In this document: positions 29,373 through 39,894 of the stretch, one piece after another
How positions within the stretch are numbered: the first letter of the stretch is position 1
How the letters are laid out: each line of letters opens with the position of its first letter
Origin: Pelagibacteraceae bacterium AG-325-E08
Lineage (GTDB): Bacteria; Pseudomonadota; Alphaproteobacteria; Pelagibacterales; Pelagibacteraceae
Direction of reading: 5' to 3'
Length of the DNA: 64,000 nt
Assembly: GCA_003282985.1 (NCBI GenBank)
Contig: QBYE01000002.1
Span: 32,399-96,398 of the forward strand
Translations under genes and position numbers: made by a program
Notes under the pieces: generated by a model
What the model saw: the letters and a program-made list of their open reading frames with translations, nothing else
Databases searched by the model: none
What the model was told of the DNA's origin: nothing

Positions 29373-30544
29373 CAAAAATTAAAGACATTAAAACTTCCAT
29401 TTATAAATGGACAGGTGAAATAGTTCCACCAGCTCAAAATTTTTGTACAAACCCAACTGATGCTCTTAGAGAGTCTGGAGATAGGATGAAATCATTTAGA
29501 TTTCATCAATGGATGGTATGCGAAGTTATAGCTGATGACGGAACAGTAGGCTTAGGTAATGCCGCGCTCGCACCAGAAGTAACAAAAAAAGCAATTGATT
29601 GTTATTTAAAAGATTTAGTAATTGGTGAAGACCCTTTTGATTATGATTATTTATGGGACAAAATGTATAGAAGCACTATGGCCTGGGGAAGAAAAGGAAT
29701 CGGAATGATTGGAATTTCAGCAATCGATCTTGGAATTTGGGACTTAATGGGTAAATTAAAAAAAAAACCAGTATTTGAATTGCTCGGAGGTAGAACCAAA
29801 GACAAGATTCCAGTGTATGCCTCAAAATTATATAGCCAACCAATAAAAGATTTACAAATAGAAGCTGAAAAATATTTAAATGAAGGTTTTAAGATGTTTA
29901 AAATGCGCTTTGGTTGGGGACCTAAAGACGGTGCGGAAGGAATAAAAAAAAATATTGAATTAGTAAATGCTGTTAGAGAAGTGATTGGATATGAAACTGA
30001 TCTTATGCTTGAAGCTTATATGGGATGGGATCTAGAATATTCAAAAAAAATAATACCTGAGCTAATAAAATTCAAACCAAAATGGTTAGAAGAGCCAGTA
30101 ATACCTGATGATATTCCTGGATATGCAGAATTAAATGCTATGGGAGATGTTCCTATTGCAGGAGGTGAGCATGAGTTCAGTTATTTGGGCTTTAAACATT
30201 TATTAGAACTTAAAGCAGTCAGTTTTATTCAATATGATGCAAATAGAGTTGGAGGTATAACACCTGGACATAAAATAAATACTTTAGCAGAAAAGTATGG
30301 CGTGCCTGTAATTCCTCATGCAGGTCAGATGCATAACTATCATTTAACAATGGCGCATAACAACTGTCCTTTTTCAGAATTTTTTCCTGTTCACCAAGTT
30401 GAGATAGGAAATGAGTTGTTTTATTATTTATTTAAAGGGGAACCTGAACCCAAAAATGGTTTTATTAATTTAGATGATAATACTCCAGGACTAGGGATTT
30501 CTATAAATGAAAAATATAAATCTGATTTTAAAATTGTGGAGTAG
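29369..30544 (+). CDS. enolase-superfamily sugar-acid dehydratase, L-rhamnonate dehydratase-like
   Basis: [51 protein letters not shown] typical of the RhmD subgroup. Confidence 0.8.
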   Translation: MTKIKDIKTSIYKWTGEIVPPAQNFCTNPTDALRESGDRMKSFRFHQWMVCEVIADDGTVGLGNAALAPEVTKKAIDCYLKDLVIGEDPFDYDYLWDKMYRSTMAWGRKGIGMIGISAIDLGIWDLMGKLKKKPVFELLGGRTKDKIPVYASKLYSQPIKDLQIEAEKYLNEGFKMFKMRFGWGPKDGAEGIKKNIELVNAVREVIGYETDLMLEAYMGWDLEYSKKIIPELIKFKPKWLEEPVIPDDIPGYAELNAMGDVPIAGGEHEFSYLGFKHLLELKAVSFIQYDANRVGGITPGHKINTLAEKYGVPVIPHAGQMHNYHLTMAHNNCPFSEFFPVHQVEIGNELFYYLFKGEPEPKNGFINLDDNTPGLGISINEKYKSDFKIVE

Positions 30545-30548
30545 TTAA

Positions 30549-31991
30549 TTAACCTTTAATACCCATGTGAGTATATTTCACATTCAAATAATCCTTTATA
30601 GCCATAGAACCACCTTCTCTACCGTATCCACTTTGTTTAATTCCACCAAAAGGGGCTTCAGCAATAGCTATGAAACCAGTATTTACTCCTACTGTTCCAG
30701 TTTCCAATTGTTCTGAAGCTAAATGAGCTGTTTCCATAGAGTTTGTACAAACATAACTACTTAATCCAAGTTCATGATTATTAGCTCTTTCAATAACTTC
30801 ATCAAAAGATTTGAAAGAGAGCATTGGAACTAATGGTCCAAAAGGTTCTTCTTTCATTATGGTAAAATTATCTTTAACATCATCAAATACTGTTGGTTCA
30901 TAAAAAAATCCTTTGTTAAAGCCTGCTGGTCTTTTCCCACCAAGTAAAACCTTAGCTCCTTCTTTTTTGGTTTTTTCAACTAGAGCTTCAATCTCATTCA
31001 ATCTCTTTTGAGTTGTTAAGGGTCCTAATTGGGTATCTGGATCCATACCATTGCCAATTTTTAATTTTTTTGTTTTTTCTACAAATAAATTAACAAATTC
31101 ATCTTTTTTTTCTTCTTGGATATAAAATCTATTTGGAGATATACATACTTGACCATTATTTCTAAATTTTGCTGCAATTGCCATATCTGTAGCTTTTTTT
31201 ATATCTGCATCCTTAAATACTATAAAAGGTGAGTGGCCACTTAACTCCATAGTTACTCTCTGAACTTTATCAGCAGCTTGTTTTAATATTAATTTTCCTA
31301 CTCTTGAGGAACCAGTTATAGATATTTTTTTAATTATATCTGAAGCAATTAATTGTTGAGCAATACTCGGAGGATCTCCTGACAATAAATTTACAACACC
31401 TGGGGGAACTCCACATTCATTACAAATATCTACCATTTCCATAACAACCCCTGGAGTAATAACATCTGGTTTTATGATTACAGAACAACCTGCCGCTAAA
31501 GCAGTTGCTATTTTTCTAGCAGATAATACTGCAGGAAAATTCCAAGGAGATAACGCTGCTACCACTCCTACTGGTTGATAGTAAACATGAACTCTTGTGT
31601 CTTCAAATCTACTTTCAACAGTTTGACCAAAAATTCTTTTTGTTTCTTCTGCATTCCATTCAAAAATATCTGCAGCACCATTAATCTCTCCTTTTGCTTC
31701 TGCTAATGGTTTACCAACTTCTAAAGTCATCCACTTAGCAAGTACATCTTGTTTTTCTCTCATCTTGTCAGCAATTCGTCTGATTATATAAGATCTTTGC
31801 CAAGGAGCAGTTTTCCTCCAAACCTCTAATCCTTTTTTTGCAGAATTTAACGCTCTATCAACATCTTGGGAAGTAGCCTTAGAAGCCTTACCAATCACTT
31901 CTTCAGTAGCAGGATTTATTACCTCATAGGTTCCATTGTCAGATGATTGTTGCCATTTTCCATCAATGAATTGACCAAATTTTTCGTACAT
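30549..31991 (-). CDS. NAD(P)-dependent aldehyde dehydrogenase (succinate-semialdehyde / ketoglutarate-semialdehyde type)
   Basis: SPWNFPAVLSARKIATALAAGCSVIIKP, TMELSGHSPFIVF, NNGQVCISPNRF. Confidence 0.88.
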   Translation of the reverse strand: MYEKFGQFIDGKWQQSSDNGTYEVINPATEEVIGKASKATSQDVDRALNSAKKGLEVWRKTAPWQRSYIIRRIADKMREKQDVLAKWMTLEVGKPLAEAKGEINGAADIFEWNAEETKRIFGQTVESRFEDTRVHVYYQPVGVVAALSPWNFPAVLSARKIATALAAGCSVIIKPDVITPGVVMEMVDICNECGVPPGVVNLLSGDPPSIAQQLIASDIIKKISITGSSRVGKLILKQAADKVQRVTMELSGHSPFIVFKDADIKKATDMAIAAKFRNNGQVCISPNRFYIQEEKKDEFVNLFVEKTKKLKIGNGMDPDTQLGPLTTQKRLNEIEALVEKTKKEGAKVLLGGKRPAGFNKGFFYEPTVFDDVKDNFTIMKEEPFGPLVPMLSFKSFDEVIERANNHELGLSSYVCTNSMETAHLASEQLETGTVGVNTGFIAIAEAPFGGIKQSGYGREGGSMAIKDYLNVKYTHMGIKG

Positions 31992-32094
31992 AATTCTAAC
32001 TTAACATTACCTCTGGTTGTGTCCACTATGTAATTTTTACACATTAAAAAAAATTGTTACAATGGTATTTTAAAAATAAAACAAAAGGAGTTGT

Positions 32095-32421
32095 ATGAAA
32101 GCATACATAATGGGAAACTACACTGAAAAAGCATTTCAGGGTTTTTTAAAAGACCCAAAAACTGATAGAAAAGCAGTTGTGGAACAATTGACAAAAGCTA
32201 TGGGTGGTACAATGCATAGTATGGATATTGTTAGAGGATCTTATGACTTTGTAGTTGTGAATGAGTTAAACAGTTTCGAAGACTTTGCGGCTGTGAAACT
32301 TGTAGTAGAAGCATCAGGTGCAGTTAAAAACTTAACTATGCTAGAGGCAATAGATTTTACTAAAGCAACAACTAAAGCAAGCGAAGTTGCTTCTGGTCAA
32401 TACAAAGCACCAGGACAATAA
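32095..32421 (+). CDS. GYD-domain protein
   Basis: YIMGNYTEKAFQGF, MHSMDIVRGSYDFVVV, small ferredoxin-like fold pattern. Confidence 0.75.
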   Translation: MKAYIMGNYTEKAFQGFLKDPKTDRKAVVEQLTKAMGGTMHSMDIVRGSYDFVVVNELNSFEDFAAVKLVVEASGAVKNLTMLEAIDFTKATTKASEVASGQYKAPGQ

Positions 32422-32423
32422 TT

Positions 32424-32460
32424 AATTTATACTTCCAGTACGCGGGCTGGAAGTAAATTA
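32424..32460. terminator. bidirectional terminator-like hairpin between convergent genes
   Basis: TAATTTAtACTTCCAG-loop-CTGGAAGTAAATTA with T-rich flank. Confidence 0.75.
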
Positions 32461-32462
32461 TT

Positions 32463-32933
32463 TTATTTTTTTAGTTTTGAAGAAAATTTTAAATCTTTAT
32501 TGTCAAAGTTTTCTAAATTACTTTTAATGTAATCATCCATTATTTGGATTTTTTCACTCTCAAATTCAGCAACTTTTCTTGTATTAAGATCAACATACAA
32601 TGCAAGCACCTCAATGGTTGATGCTAAAAATTTCTTTTCTTTGTGGATTATTTCCATTTTGTACTGAAGTCTTTTTTTATCATGATCGAAGTAAACTAAA
32701 TTTACATCAACAACATCATCAATTTTTAATTCTTGATTATAAGTAATATTGGTTTCTACAATCATTGTACTTTTTCCAGTAGTTTTTGCTGAGTGTTCAC
32801 CCATTTTAAAAGTATCATTTAAAACATCTGCCCCAAATTTATCAAATATCAAAAGATAATAAGAAACATTCATATGATTATTGTAATCAATCCAATCCTT
32901 AATTATTTTTTGAGAACTTAAAAAAACTGACAT
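32463..32933 (-). CDS. acyl-CoA thioesterase (4HBT-like hotdog fold)
   Basis: IIKDWIDYNNHMNVSYYLLIFDK. Confidence 0.8.
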   Translation of the reverse strand: MSVFLSSQKIIKDWIDYNNHMNVSYYLLIFDKFGADVLNDTFKMGEHSAKTTGKSTMIVETNITYNQELKIDDVVDVNLVYFDHDKKRLQYKMEIIHKEKKFLASTIEVLALYVDLNTRKVAEFESEKIQIMDDYIKSNLENFDNKDLKFSSKLKK

Positions 32934-32957
32934 GACTATTAGGATTTTGATTTTTAT

Positions 32958-33311
32958 TTAATGATTTGGATTATCGTTGTCTACTATGAGACATATTTCA
33001 GATTTTGTTAAAAATCTTCGTCCTGTACCGTTGTCTAAAGAAAACATTCCACCAATGCCCTTGACTGCATCAATTGTGAGATCTGTGTGTTTCCATTTTT
33101 CGTATTGGTCAGCATTCATATAAAAAGGAACACCACCAATTTCCCCTAATTTTATATCATTATCTCCTAAAGGAAATTCACCCTCTTGAAAACACATTGG
33201 CGCACTTCCATCACAACATCCTCCAGATTGATGAAACATTAATTTTTCTCCATATCTTTCTTGGAGTTCTGATAATAAATTTAGTGCTGAGTGAGTTGCT
33301 GATACTTTCAT
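32958..33311 (-). CDS. DUF779 family protein
   Basis: LMFHQSGGCCDGSAPMCFQEGEF; start set at MKVSATHSALN because the track start (33329) lies within a hairpin. Confidence 0.85.
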   Translation of the reverse strand: MKVSATHSALNLLSELQERYGEKLMFHQSGGCCDGSAPMCFQEGEFPLGDNDIKLGEIGGVPFYMNADQYEKWKHTDLTIDAVKGIGGMFSLDNGTGRRFLTKSEICLIVDNDNPNH

Positions 33312-33320
33312 TTTTAATCT

Positions 33321-33349
33321 CTGGCCCATGATTACGAATCATGGACCAG
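33321..33349 (-). other. hairpin between ALDH and DUF779
   Basis: CTGGcCCATGATT-ACG-AATCATGGaCCAG near-perfect inverted repeat. Confidence 0.6.
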
Positions 33350-33363
33350 TATATATTATTTGT

Positions 33364-34908
33364 TTAAAAGAAGCCTAATTTCTTTTCAGCATAAGACACG
33401 TGTAAGTTCTTATTCTGTCTATAATGACTAAGCATCATTTTATGAGTCTCTCTTCCAACTCCTGATTGTTTGTAACCACCAAATGGTGAGTGAGCTGGAT
33501 ATGCGTGATAACAATTAGTCCACACAATTCCTGCTTGTATTGCTCTACCCATTCTATAAGCAATATTACCATTTCTAGTCCAAACACCTGCACCTAAACC
33601 ATAAAGAGTGTCATTAGCAATTTCTAATGCTTCTGCCTCATCTTTAAATTTAATTACAGATACTACAGGGCCAAATATTTCTTCTTGAGAAATACGAGAT
33701 TTGTTGTTGGTTTCAAAAATTGTAGGCTGGATATAATTTCCTTTTTCCAATCCACTATTAAGTTTACCAACAGCACCACCTGCAAGAACTTTTGCACCTT
33801 CTTTTTTACCAAGATCAAGATAAGATTTGATCTTTTCCATCTGCTCAACTGAAGCTTGGGCTCCAATCATGGTTTCCATTTTCAGTGGATTATCCTGAAC
33901 AACTGCTTTAGTTCGAGCAATGCATTTCTCCATAAATTTATCATAGATAGACTCTTGAACTAATGCTCTACTTGGACAAGTACATACCTCACCTTGGTTT
34001 AGATTAAACATTACAAAACCTTCAACACATTTATCTAAGAAGTCATCATCTTTTTCCATGATATCTTCAAAGAATATATTTGGAGATTTTCCACCTAATT
34101 CCAATGTGATAGGAATAATGTTTTGAGCAGCATACTGCATGATTAATCTTCCAGTAGAAGTTTCACCAGTAAAAGCAACTTTAGCAATTCTTTTTGAAGA
34201 TGCTAAAGGTTTACCTGCTTCTAATCCAAAACCGCTTACTATGTTTACAACTCCTGGAGGTAATAAATCACCAATCAGTTCCATCATAACCATAATTGAA
34301 GCTGGTGTTTGTTCTGCTGGTTTTAAAACAGAACAATTACCTGCAGCTAAAGCTGGAGCTAATTTCCATGTTGCCATTAATAATGGAAAATTCCATGGAA
34401 CAATCTGTGCAACTACACCTAATGGTTCAGGTATATTGTAAGAGTATTGAGAATTACTTATCTCAGCAACAGAACCTTCTTCAGCTCTTATTACTCCAGC
34501 AAAATATCTCCAGTGGTCAATTACCAATGGTAAATCTGCTGCCATACACTCTCTTATAGGTTTTCCATTATCTAAACACTCAGCTGTAGCTAATAAATTT
34601 AGATTTTTTTCAAGAACATCAGCTATTTTCATCATTATATTTGATCTTGTAGTGATGTCAGTTTTTCCCCATGTTGTAAAAGCTGCGTGAGCTGCATCTA
34701 ATGCTGCCTCCACATCTTTATCATTTGATCTTGCAACTGAACAGATAGTCTCATTTGAAATCGGGCTAGGATTATCAAAATACTTGCCTGATAAAGGTTC
34801 TACAAATTTTCCATTTATGTAGTTTCCATACTTCGATTTGAATGGAAATTTTACCTTTAAATGAGAGGTATCTAAAACAGATGATACTTTCATTGCTTCT
34901 GCACTCAT
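33364..34908 (-). CDS. aldehyde dehydrogenase
   Basis: [46 protein letters not shown]; start at MSAEAMKV with GAGGAG upstream; in-frame Lys-rich extension to 35100. Confidence 0.92.
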   Translation of the reverse strand: MSAEAMKVSSVLDTSHLKVKFPFKSKYGNYINGKFVEPLSGKYFDNPSPISNETICSVARSNDKDVEAALDAAHAAFTTWGKTDITTRSNIMMKIADVLEKNLNLLATAECLDNGKPIRECMAADLPLVIDHWRYFAGVIRAEEGSVAEISNSQYSYNIPEPLGVVAQIVPWNFPLLMATWKLAPALAAGNCSVLKPAEQTPASIMVMMELIGDLLPPGVVNIVSGFGLEAGKPLASSKRIAKVAFTGETSTGRLIMQYAAQNIIPITLELGGKSPNIFFEDIMEKDDDFLDKCVEGFVMFNLNQGEVCTCPSRALVQESIYDKFMEKCIARTKAVVQDNPLKMETMIGAQASVEQMEKIKSYLDLGKKEGAKVLAGGAVGKLNSGLEKGNYIQPTIFETNNKSRISQEEIFGPVVSVIKFKDEAEALEIANDTLYGLGAGVWTRNGNIAYRMGRAIQAGIVWTNCYHAYPAHSPFGGYKQSGVGRETHKMMLSHYRQNKNLHVSYAEKKLGFF

Positions 34909-35216
34909 TTTTTTTCTCCTCTTTTTATTGTTAGTTGACTTTATGTTATTGTTTTTTCTAGATCTTTTTAAACGTTTCTTAGTCGCAGTTTTTTTTGCAA
35001 CTTTTTTTTTCGTTTTTATTTTTTTTCTAGATGATTTGACCAATTTTAATTTTTTATTTTTGGTCTTTTGTTTTGCTATTTTTTTTCTGTTAATAGCCAT
35101 AAGTTATTTAACTAGATATTGTTTAGAGTTACTATTTTTATTAATTATTATTTTCTACCTATAATTGTAAAATACCATATATTGTGTTTACAATTTTAAT
35201 TATTAATATTTTTTAT

Positions 35217-36125
35217 ATGGATAAAAATTTTTTTAAAACAACAAGAATATTAGATGGTGGAATGGGTCAAGAACTTCTTAGCAGAGGGATGAAGCCTAAG
35301 GGAACCTTATGGAGCGCTAGTGCACTTTTAGATGAAAATTATCATGATCTTTTACTAAATGCCCATTTAGATTATATCAAAGCAGGAGCAGAGGTTATCG
35401 TTACAAATACATTCGCAACTAGAAGAATTAGATTAGTAGAAAATAAAGTTGAGCATAAATTTAAGTATCTGAATACTAAAGCAGGTGAAATTGCAAAAAA
35501 AACAAAAGATGATTATCCAAATATCTTGATTGCTGGGGGCCTTCCTCCTCAAAATTCGACTTATAAAGCTGACGATAGATCCGAAGACATAATAAAAGAT
35601 GATTTTTATAATCAAGCAAAATTAATAGACCCATTCATTGACTTTTTTTATTTTGACGTTTTGAGCAGTATTAAGGAGATAAATGTTGCAACCCAAAGTA
35701 TTGAAGAATTCAATAAACCTTATTTGATAGGGGTACATATTTCTGAAGGCACGAAATTACCTAGTGGTGAAAAAATTTCAGAACTAATAGATAAATTAAA
35801 GAATCAAAAATTACTTGGTATTATTCTGTCTTGTGTTTCCCCTGAAAACTATAAATTAAATTTAAATGAAATTAAAAGCTTAGGAGTACCATTTGGATTT
35901 AAATTAAATGGATATTTAAAAACTGCACCATTATCTAATAATAACAAAACCAATAATAAAAATGATTTCTTACAACCAAATGAGTTTTTAGGTAAAAGAA
36001 AGGATTTGTCTCCTAATAAAATGCTAGAGTTTGTAAAAGAGTTTAAAGACTCTGGGGCTACAATTTTAGGTGGGTGTTGTGAAACTACTCCAGCACATAT
36101 TAAATCATTTGCATCACTTAAGTAA
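35217..36125 (+). CDS. homocysteine S-methyltransferase family protein
   Basis: RILDGGMGQELLSRG, VTNTFATRRIRL, GGCCETTPAHI zinc motif. Confidence 0.88.
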   Translation: MDKNFFKTTRILDGGMGQELLSRGMKPKGTLWSASALLDENYHDLLLNAHLDYIKAGAEVIVTNTFATRRIRLVENKVEHKFKYLNTKAGEIAKKTKDDYPNILIAGGLPPQNSTYKADDRSEDIIKDDFYNQAKLIDPFIDFFYFDVLSSIKEINVATQSIEEFNKPYLIGVHISEGTKLPSGEKISELIDKLKNQKLLGIILSCVSPENYKLNLNEIKSLGVPFGFKLNGYLKTAPLSNNNKTNNKNDFLQPNEFLGKRKDLSPNKMLEFVKEFKDSGATILGGCCETTPAHIKSFASLK

Positions 36126-37004
36126 TTTTTTGTTGTCTGCTTTTCTAACAAAATAAATACCTACTGAAACTGCTATTAGAGAAATTAATACTTTAGTGGT
36201 GATCAATTCTTTCAAGAATATGTAACTTAAAATAGTACCAAAAATAGGAATTAAATAGGAAACTTGAGATTGAAAAATTAATCCATTATTAACTAAAACT
36301 CTAAATCTAAGTAACCAAGCTAGACCTGTTGAAACAAGTCCTAAATATATTACAGAAATAGTTGAGTCCAGTCTTGGAGATACATTCCAAGGTTGTTCAA
36401 TAAAACCTACCAATGGAATTAGAATAATTGTAGCCCAAATTAAAATTGAACCAGTTACATTTTCATTCTTTTTCTTGCTGATTTTTAAAGTTAAAACTCC
36501 ACCAATTACATAACATGTAGAGCCTAAAAGAATTAAAAGCGCTGATACAAAATTATTTTCATCAATTAATAAGTTGTCTGAAAATAAATAAAGTATGCCA
36601 GAGAAACCAATCAAAATTCCAAAAGTTTTTATAAAATTAAATTTTTCATTTTTTGTATAAAAATGACCCAGCACAGTTGAACTAAGAGGTGTAGTAGACA
36701 TAAGAATTGCTGCAAGATTACTCTGGACTGATTTAATTCCATAAGCAATGAGGAAAAAAGGAGCTACTAAATTAATGAATCCTATTAATGCAAACCAATA
36801 CCAATCTTTTGAAAATGCTTCTATCTTGATATCTTTATAATAACAAAGCAGTAAAACAGGTATGGCTCCAAAAAAAACTCTGAGAAAAGCAATCGTCACT
36901 GGTCCAAAAGAGTAAGTAGCAATTTTAATATTAAAAAAAGCTGAAGCCCAGATCAATGCTAACAAAACTAATAATATATAATCTAGTAATTTTGGTTGTC
37001 TCAT
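36114..37004 (-). CDS. EamA/DMT-family transporter
   Basis: Ten-TM DMT protein, LLALIWASAFFNIKIA. Confidence 0.88.
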   Translation of the reverse strand: MRQPKLLDYILLVLLALIWASAFFNIKIATYSFGPVTIAFLRVFFGAIPVLLLCYYKDIKIEAFSKDWYWFALIGFINLVAPFFLIAYGIKSVQSNLAAILMSTTPLSSTVLGHFYTKNEKFNFIKTFGILIGFSGILYLFSDNLLIDENNFVSALLILLGSTCYVIGGVLTLKISKKKNENVTGSILIWATIILIPLVGFIEQPWNVSPRLDSTISVIYLGLVSTGLAWLLRFRVLVNNGLIFQSQVSYLIPIFGTILSYIFLKELITTKVLISLIAVSVGIYFVRKADNKKLLK

Positions 37005-37480
37005 TCTATTAACTCTTTAATTGATCCTTTGGTAATTTTATTTAAGTCTTTGAAGCTAATTTTGAATACACAATTAGGATGGCCTGCTGCAGCGAATAAA
37101 TAATTAAATCTCTCTAAAGAACTATCAATTAGAATACTAGTTTCATTTAAATGACCAATTGGAGAGACACCGCCTATTGTGAAACCTGTAACATTTTTTA
37201 CATCATCAGCTGAAGCCATAGATGCATCTTTTACATTCAGAATTTTTTTAATTTTATTCAAAGAAGCTTTTTTGTCTCCAGCTACAAGACACAGAGTATA
37301 ATTTTTTTCTGTTTTAAAAAGTAAACTTTTAACAATTGAACCAACTTGACAACCTAAAGATGAAGCAGCTTCTAAAGCTGTTCTTGCAGAACTATCAAGT
37401 AAAATCACTCTCTGATTTTGATCGAATTCCTTCAATAATTTTTCAACTCTTTTGACTGGCTCTTTGATTAATAAAGTCAT
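37001..37480 (-). CDS. YbaK/ProX-type aminoacyl-tRNA deacylase
   Basis: EAASSLGCQVGSIVKSLLF, VTGFTIGGVSPIGH, FAAAGHPNCVF. Confidence 0.88.
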   Translation of the reverse strand: MTLLIKEPVKRVEKLLKEFDQNQRVILLDSSARTALEAASSLGCQVGSIVKSLLFKTEKNYTLCLVAGDKKASLNKIKKILNVKDASMASADDVKNVTGFTIGGVSPIGHLNETSILIDSSLERFNYLFAAAGHPNCVFKISFKDLNKITKGSIKELIE

Positions 37481-37527
37481 TATTCAACTAGTAATTGTTA
37501 GTTATTTTTAACATTTAATTATACACT

Positions 37528-37545
37528 CATGTGAAAAATGCATAG
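37528..37545 (+). promoter_or_regulatory. putative nitrogen-response operator upstream of glnA
   Basis: CATGTGAAAAATGCATAG, 13/18 identical to the site upstream of amtB, at similar distance to the start. Confidence 0.4.
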
Positions 37546-37621
37546 GTGTTATTAAGTAAAAGAACATTCTTTAACAGTCTTTATTTGGTATCACAAGACC
37601 CAGAATTATAAAGGAGATCAC

Positions 37622-39028
37622 ATGAGTGCAACAGATGTATTAAAAACTATCAAGGATAAAGACATAGAATACGTGGATTTAAGGTTTACCGATCCAAGAG
37701 GTAAACTTCAGCACGTAACCATGGATGCTAAAATGGTCGATGATGAAATGTTAAATGAAGGTATATTTTTTGATGGTTCGTCTATAGCAGGTTGGAAAGC
37801 TATTAATGAGTCTGACATGATACTAAAGCCTGATTTAACAAGAGCAATTGTAGATCCTTTTACATCTCATAACACTATGAATCTTTTTTGTGATATTTTA
37901 GATGCAATTAAAAAAGATCCTTATGAAAGAGATCCAAGAGGAACAGCTAAAAAAGCTGAAGCTTACTTAAAAAGTACAGGTATTGGAGATAAAGCATTTT
38001 TTGGACCAGAGGCAGAATTTTTCGTATTTGACGATGTAAGATTTAAAAATGATATGAATGAAACAGGTTTTAAAATTGATAGTAAGGAAGGCCCTTATAA
38101 TTCTGGAAGAGAATATGAAAATGGAAACATGGGTCATAGACCGGGTATTAAAGGTGGTTACTTCCCAGTTCCTCCGGTCGATAGTGAACAAGATATGAGA
38201 AGTGAATATTTGAAAGCAATGAAGGACATGGGTATTAAAGTTGAAAAACATCACCATGAAGTTGCTCCAAGTCAACATGAGCTTGGAATGTATTTTGGAA
38301 CTTTGGTGGATCAAGCAGATAATTTACAATTGTATAAATATGCTGTTCATATGGTTTCTCACTCATTTGGTAAAACTGCAACTTTTATGCCTAAACCTGT
38401 CAAAGGTGATAACGGTTCAGGAATGCACGTTCACCAATCAATTTGGAAAGGTGACACTGCATTATTTTCTGGTGATAAGTATGCTGGTTTATCCGAAACT
38501 GCATTGCATTATATCGGTGGAATTTTAAAACATGCTAAGGCTATAAACGCATTTTCAAATGCAACAACTAACAGTTACAAAAGATTAATTCCGGGATTTG
38601 AGGCTCCTGTTTTATTAGCTTATTCAGCAAGAAACAGATCAGCATCATGTAGGATTCCTATTACTTTAAGTAAAAAAGCTGCAAGATGTGAAATTAGATT
38701 TGGTGATGCGGCAGGTAACCCTTATTTAACTTTTGCTGCTATGCTAATGGCTGGTTTGGATGGAATTAAAAATAAAATTGATCCAGGTAAATCATTCGAT
38801 AAAGATCTTTATGCATTATCAGAAGATGAGGTTAAAAAAATTCCAACTGTTTGTGGATCTCTAAGGGAAGCTATGGAAAGTTTAGATAAAGATAGAGATT
38901 TTTTAAAAGAAGGAAATGTTTTTACTGATGATCAAATTGATGCTTACATCGCATTAAAATTTGAGGAAATACATAATTTTGAACACACTCCGCATCCTAT
39001 TGAGTTTGAGATGTATTACAGCTGTTAA
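37622..39028 (+). CDS. glnA: glutamine synthetase type I
   Basis: [41 protein letters not shown]. Confidence 0.97.
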   Translation: MSATDVLKTIKDKDIEYVDLRFTDPRGKLQHVTMDAKMVDDEMLNEGIFFDGSSIAGWKAINESDMILKPDLTRAIVDPFTSHNTMNLFCDILDAIKKDPYERDPRGTAKKAEAYLKSTGIGDKAFFGPEAEFFVFDDVRFKNDMNETGFKIDSKEGPYNSGREYENGNMGHRPGIKGGYFPVPPVDSEQDMRSEYLKAMKDMGIKVEKHHHEVAPSQHELGMYFGTLVDQADNLQLYKYAVHMVSHSFGKTATFMPKPVKGDNGSGMHVHQSIWKGDTALFSGDKYAGLSETALHYIGGILKHAKAINAFSNATTNSYKRLIPGFEAPVLLAYSARNRSASCRIPITLSKKAARCEIRFGDAAGNPYLTFAAMLMAGLDGIKNKIDPGKSFDKDLYALSEDEVKKIPTVCGSLREAMESLDKDRDFLKEGNVFTDDQIDAYIALKFEEIHNFEHTPHPIEFEMYYSC

Positions 39029-39031
39029 ATA

Positions 39032-39202
39032 TTACTGTCTAGTTTTAGCAATTTTATTTTTGCCAGAACCTTTTTTAACAATGTAATCTTGAGTTCCGTT
39101 TGCTCCAGTTTCCACAGATTTAATAAGAGATCTTATAAAATTTTTTCTCTTTTCTTTTCTGTCTTCACTATTTAGCAAATTTCTAAATTCAAAAACGTTC
39201 AT
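39032..39202 (-). CDS. 56-aa basic small protein
   Basis: ORF MNVFEFRNLLNSEDRKEKRKNFIRSLIKSVETGANGTQDYIVKKGSGKNKIAKTRQ; not in the track. Confidence 0.5.
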   Translation of the reverse strand: MNVFEFRNLLNSEDRKEKRKNFIRSLIKSVETGANGTQDYIVKKGSGKNKIAKTRQ

Positions 39203-39259
39203 TCATAAAATATATACTATCTATGCATTTATTGCAATGCTGATATGTTCAAAATGGGA

Positions 39260-39592
39260 CTATACTTTAAATGACTCTCCACAGCCACAACGCTCGGTTT
39301 CATTTGGGTTGTTAAAAACAAATGTTGAGGAAAAGTCCTCTTTCTTATAATCCATCTCTGTTCCTAAAAGATACATAACTGCAGCTGAATCTATATAAAC
39401 TTTAACGCCTTTATCCTCTATTACCTCATCATTAGGATTGATCTCCTTTGAGTACTCCATAACATATGACATCCCAGCACATCCTCCAGACTTTACTGAA
39501 ACTCTCACTCCTATTGCATTTTCTTCAGCACCAGACATTATTTCTTTTATTCTTGAAGCAGCATTGTCACTTAATTTAATTATTGAATTCAT
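39260..39592 (-). CDS. sufA: iron-sulfur cluster carrier, A-type
   Basis: VKSGGCAGMSYVMEY and ERCGCGESF cysteine motifs. Confidence 0.92.
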   Translation of the reverse strand: MNSIIKLSDNAASRIKEIMSGAEENAIGVRVSVKSGGCAGMSYVMEYSKEINPNDEVIEDKGVKVYIDSAAVMYLLGTEMDYKKEDFSSTFVFNNPNETERCGCGESFKV

Positions 39593-39888
39593 TATAAATT
39601 CAACTCCAATTTAGCAGCATCAGACATCATATCTTTTGTCCAAGGTGGATCCCATACTAATTCTAAATCAACATCCTCTATCTCCTCTACTTGCATAGCA
39701 CCTTCCTTTACCTCTTTAGGTAAGCTTTCAGCTACAGGACAGTTTGGGGTTGTTAATGTCATTTTAATTTTTGCTTTTTTTTGATTTACTTGAACATCGT
39801 AAATTAGACCTAGATCATAAATATTCACTGGAAGCTCAGGGTCATAAATCTTTTTTATTTCTTCAATTATTTTATCTTTTATTTCCAT
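39592..39888 (-). CDS. sufT: SufT/DUF59 (MIP18-like) Fe-S assembly protein
   Basis: YDPELPVNIYDLGLIY, MTLTTPNCPVAESLP. Confidence 0.9.
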   Translation of the reverse strand: MEIKDKIIEEIKKIYDPELPVNIYDLGLIYDVQVNQKKAKIKMTLTTPNCPVAESLPKEVKEGAMQVEEIEDVDLELVWDPPWTKDMMSDAAKLELNL

Positions 39889-39894
39889 AGAATA

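Noticed and set aside
34928-35164. Phe/Leu-rich plus-strand ORF (78 aa)
   Set aside because: Antisense to the Lys-rich ALDH leader; poly-Phe is the reverse reading of AAA/AAG-rich codons.
35101-35216. SAM riboswitch upstream of the homocysteine methyltransferase
   Set aside because: No SAM-II/SAM-V-like pseudoknot motif could be recognised in the A/T-rich leader.
37481-37621. glnA-type glutamine riboswitch in the glnA leader
   Set aside because: The conserved core of the known glnA RNA motif was not recognisable; only the short operator-like motif was kept.
37967-38528. ORFs overlapping glnA (37967-38314 minus, 38241-38528 plus)
   Set aside because: Alternative-frame artefacts within glnA.
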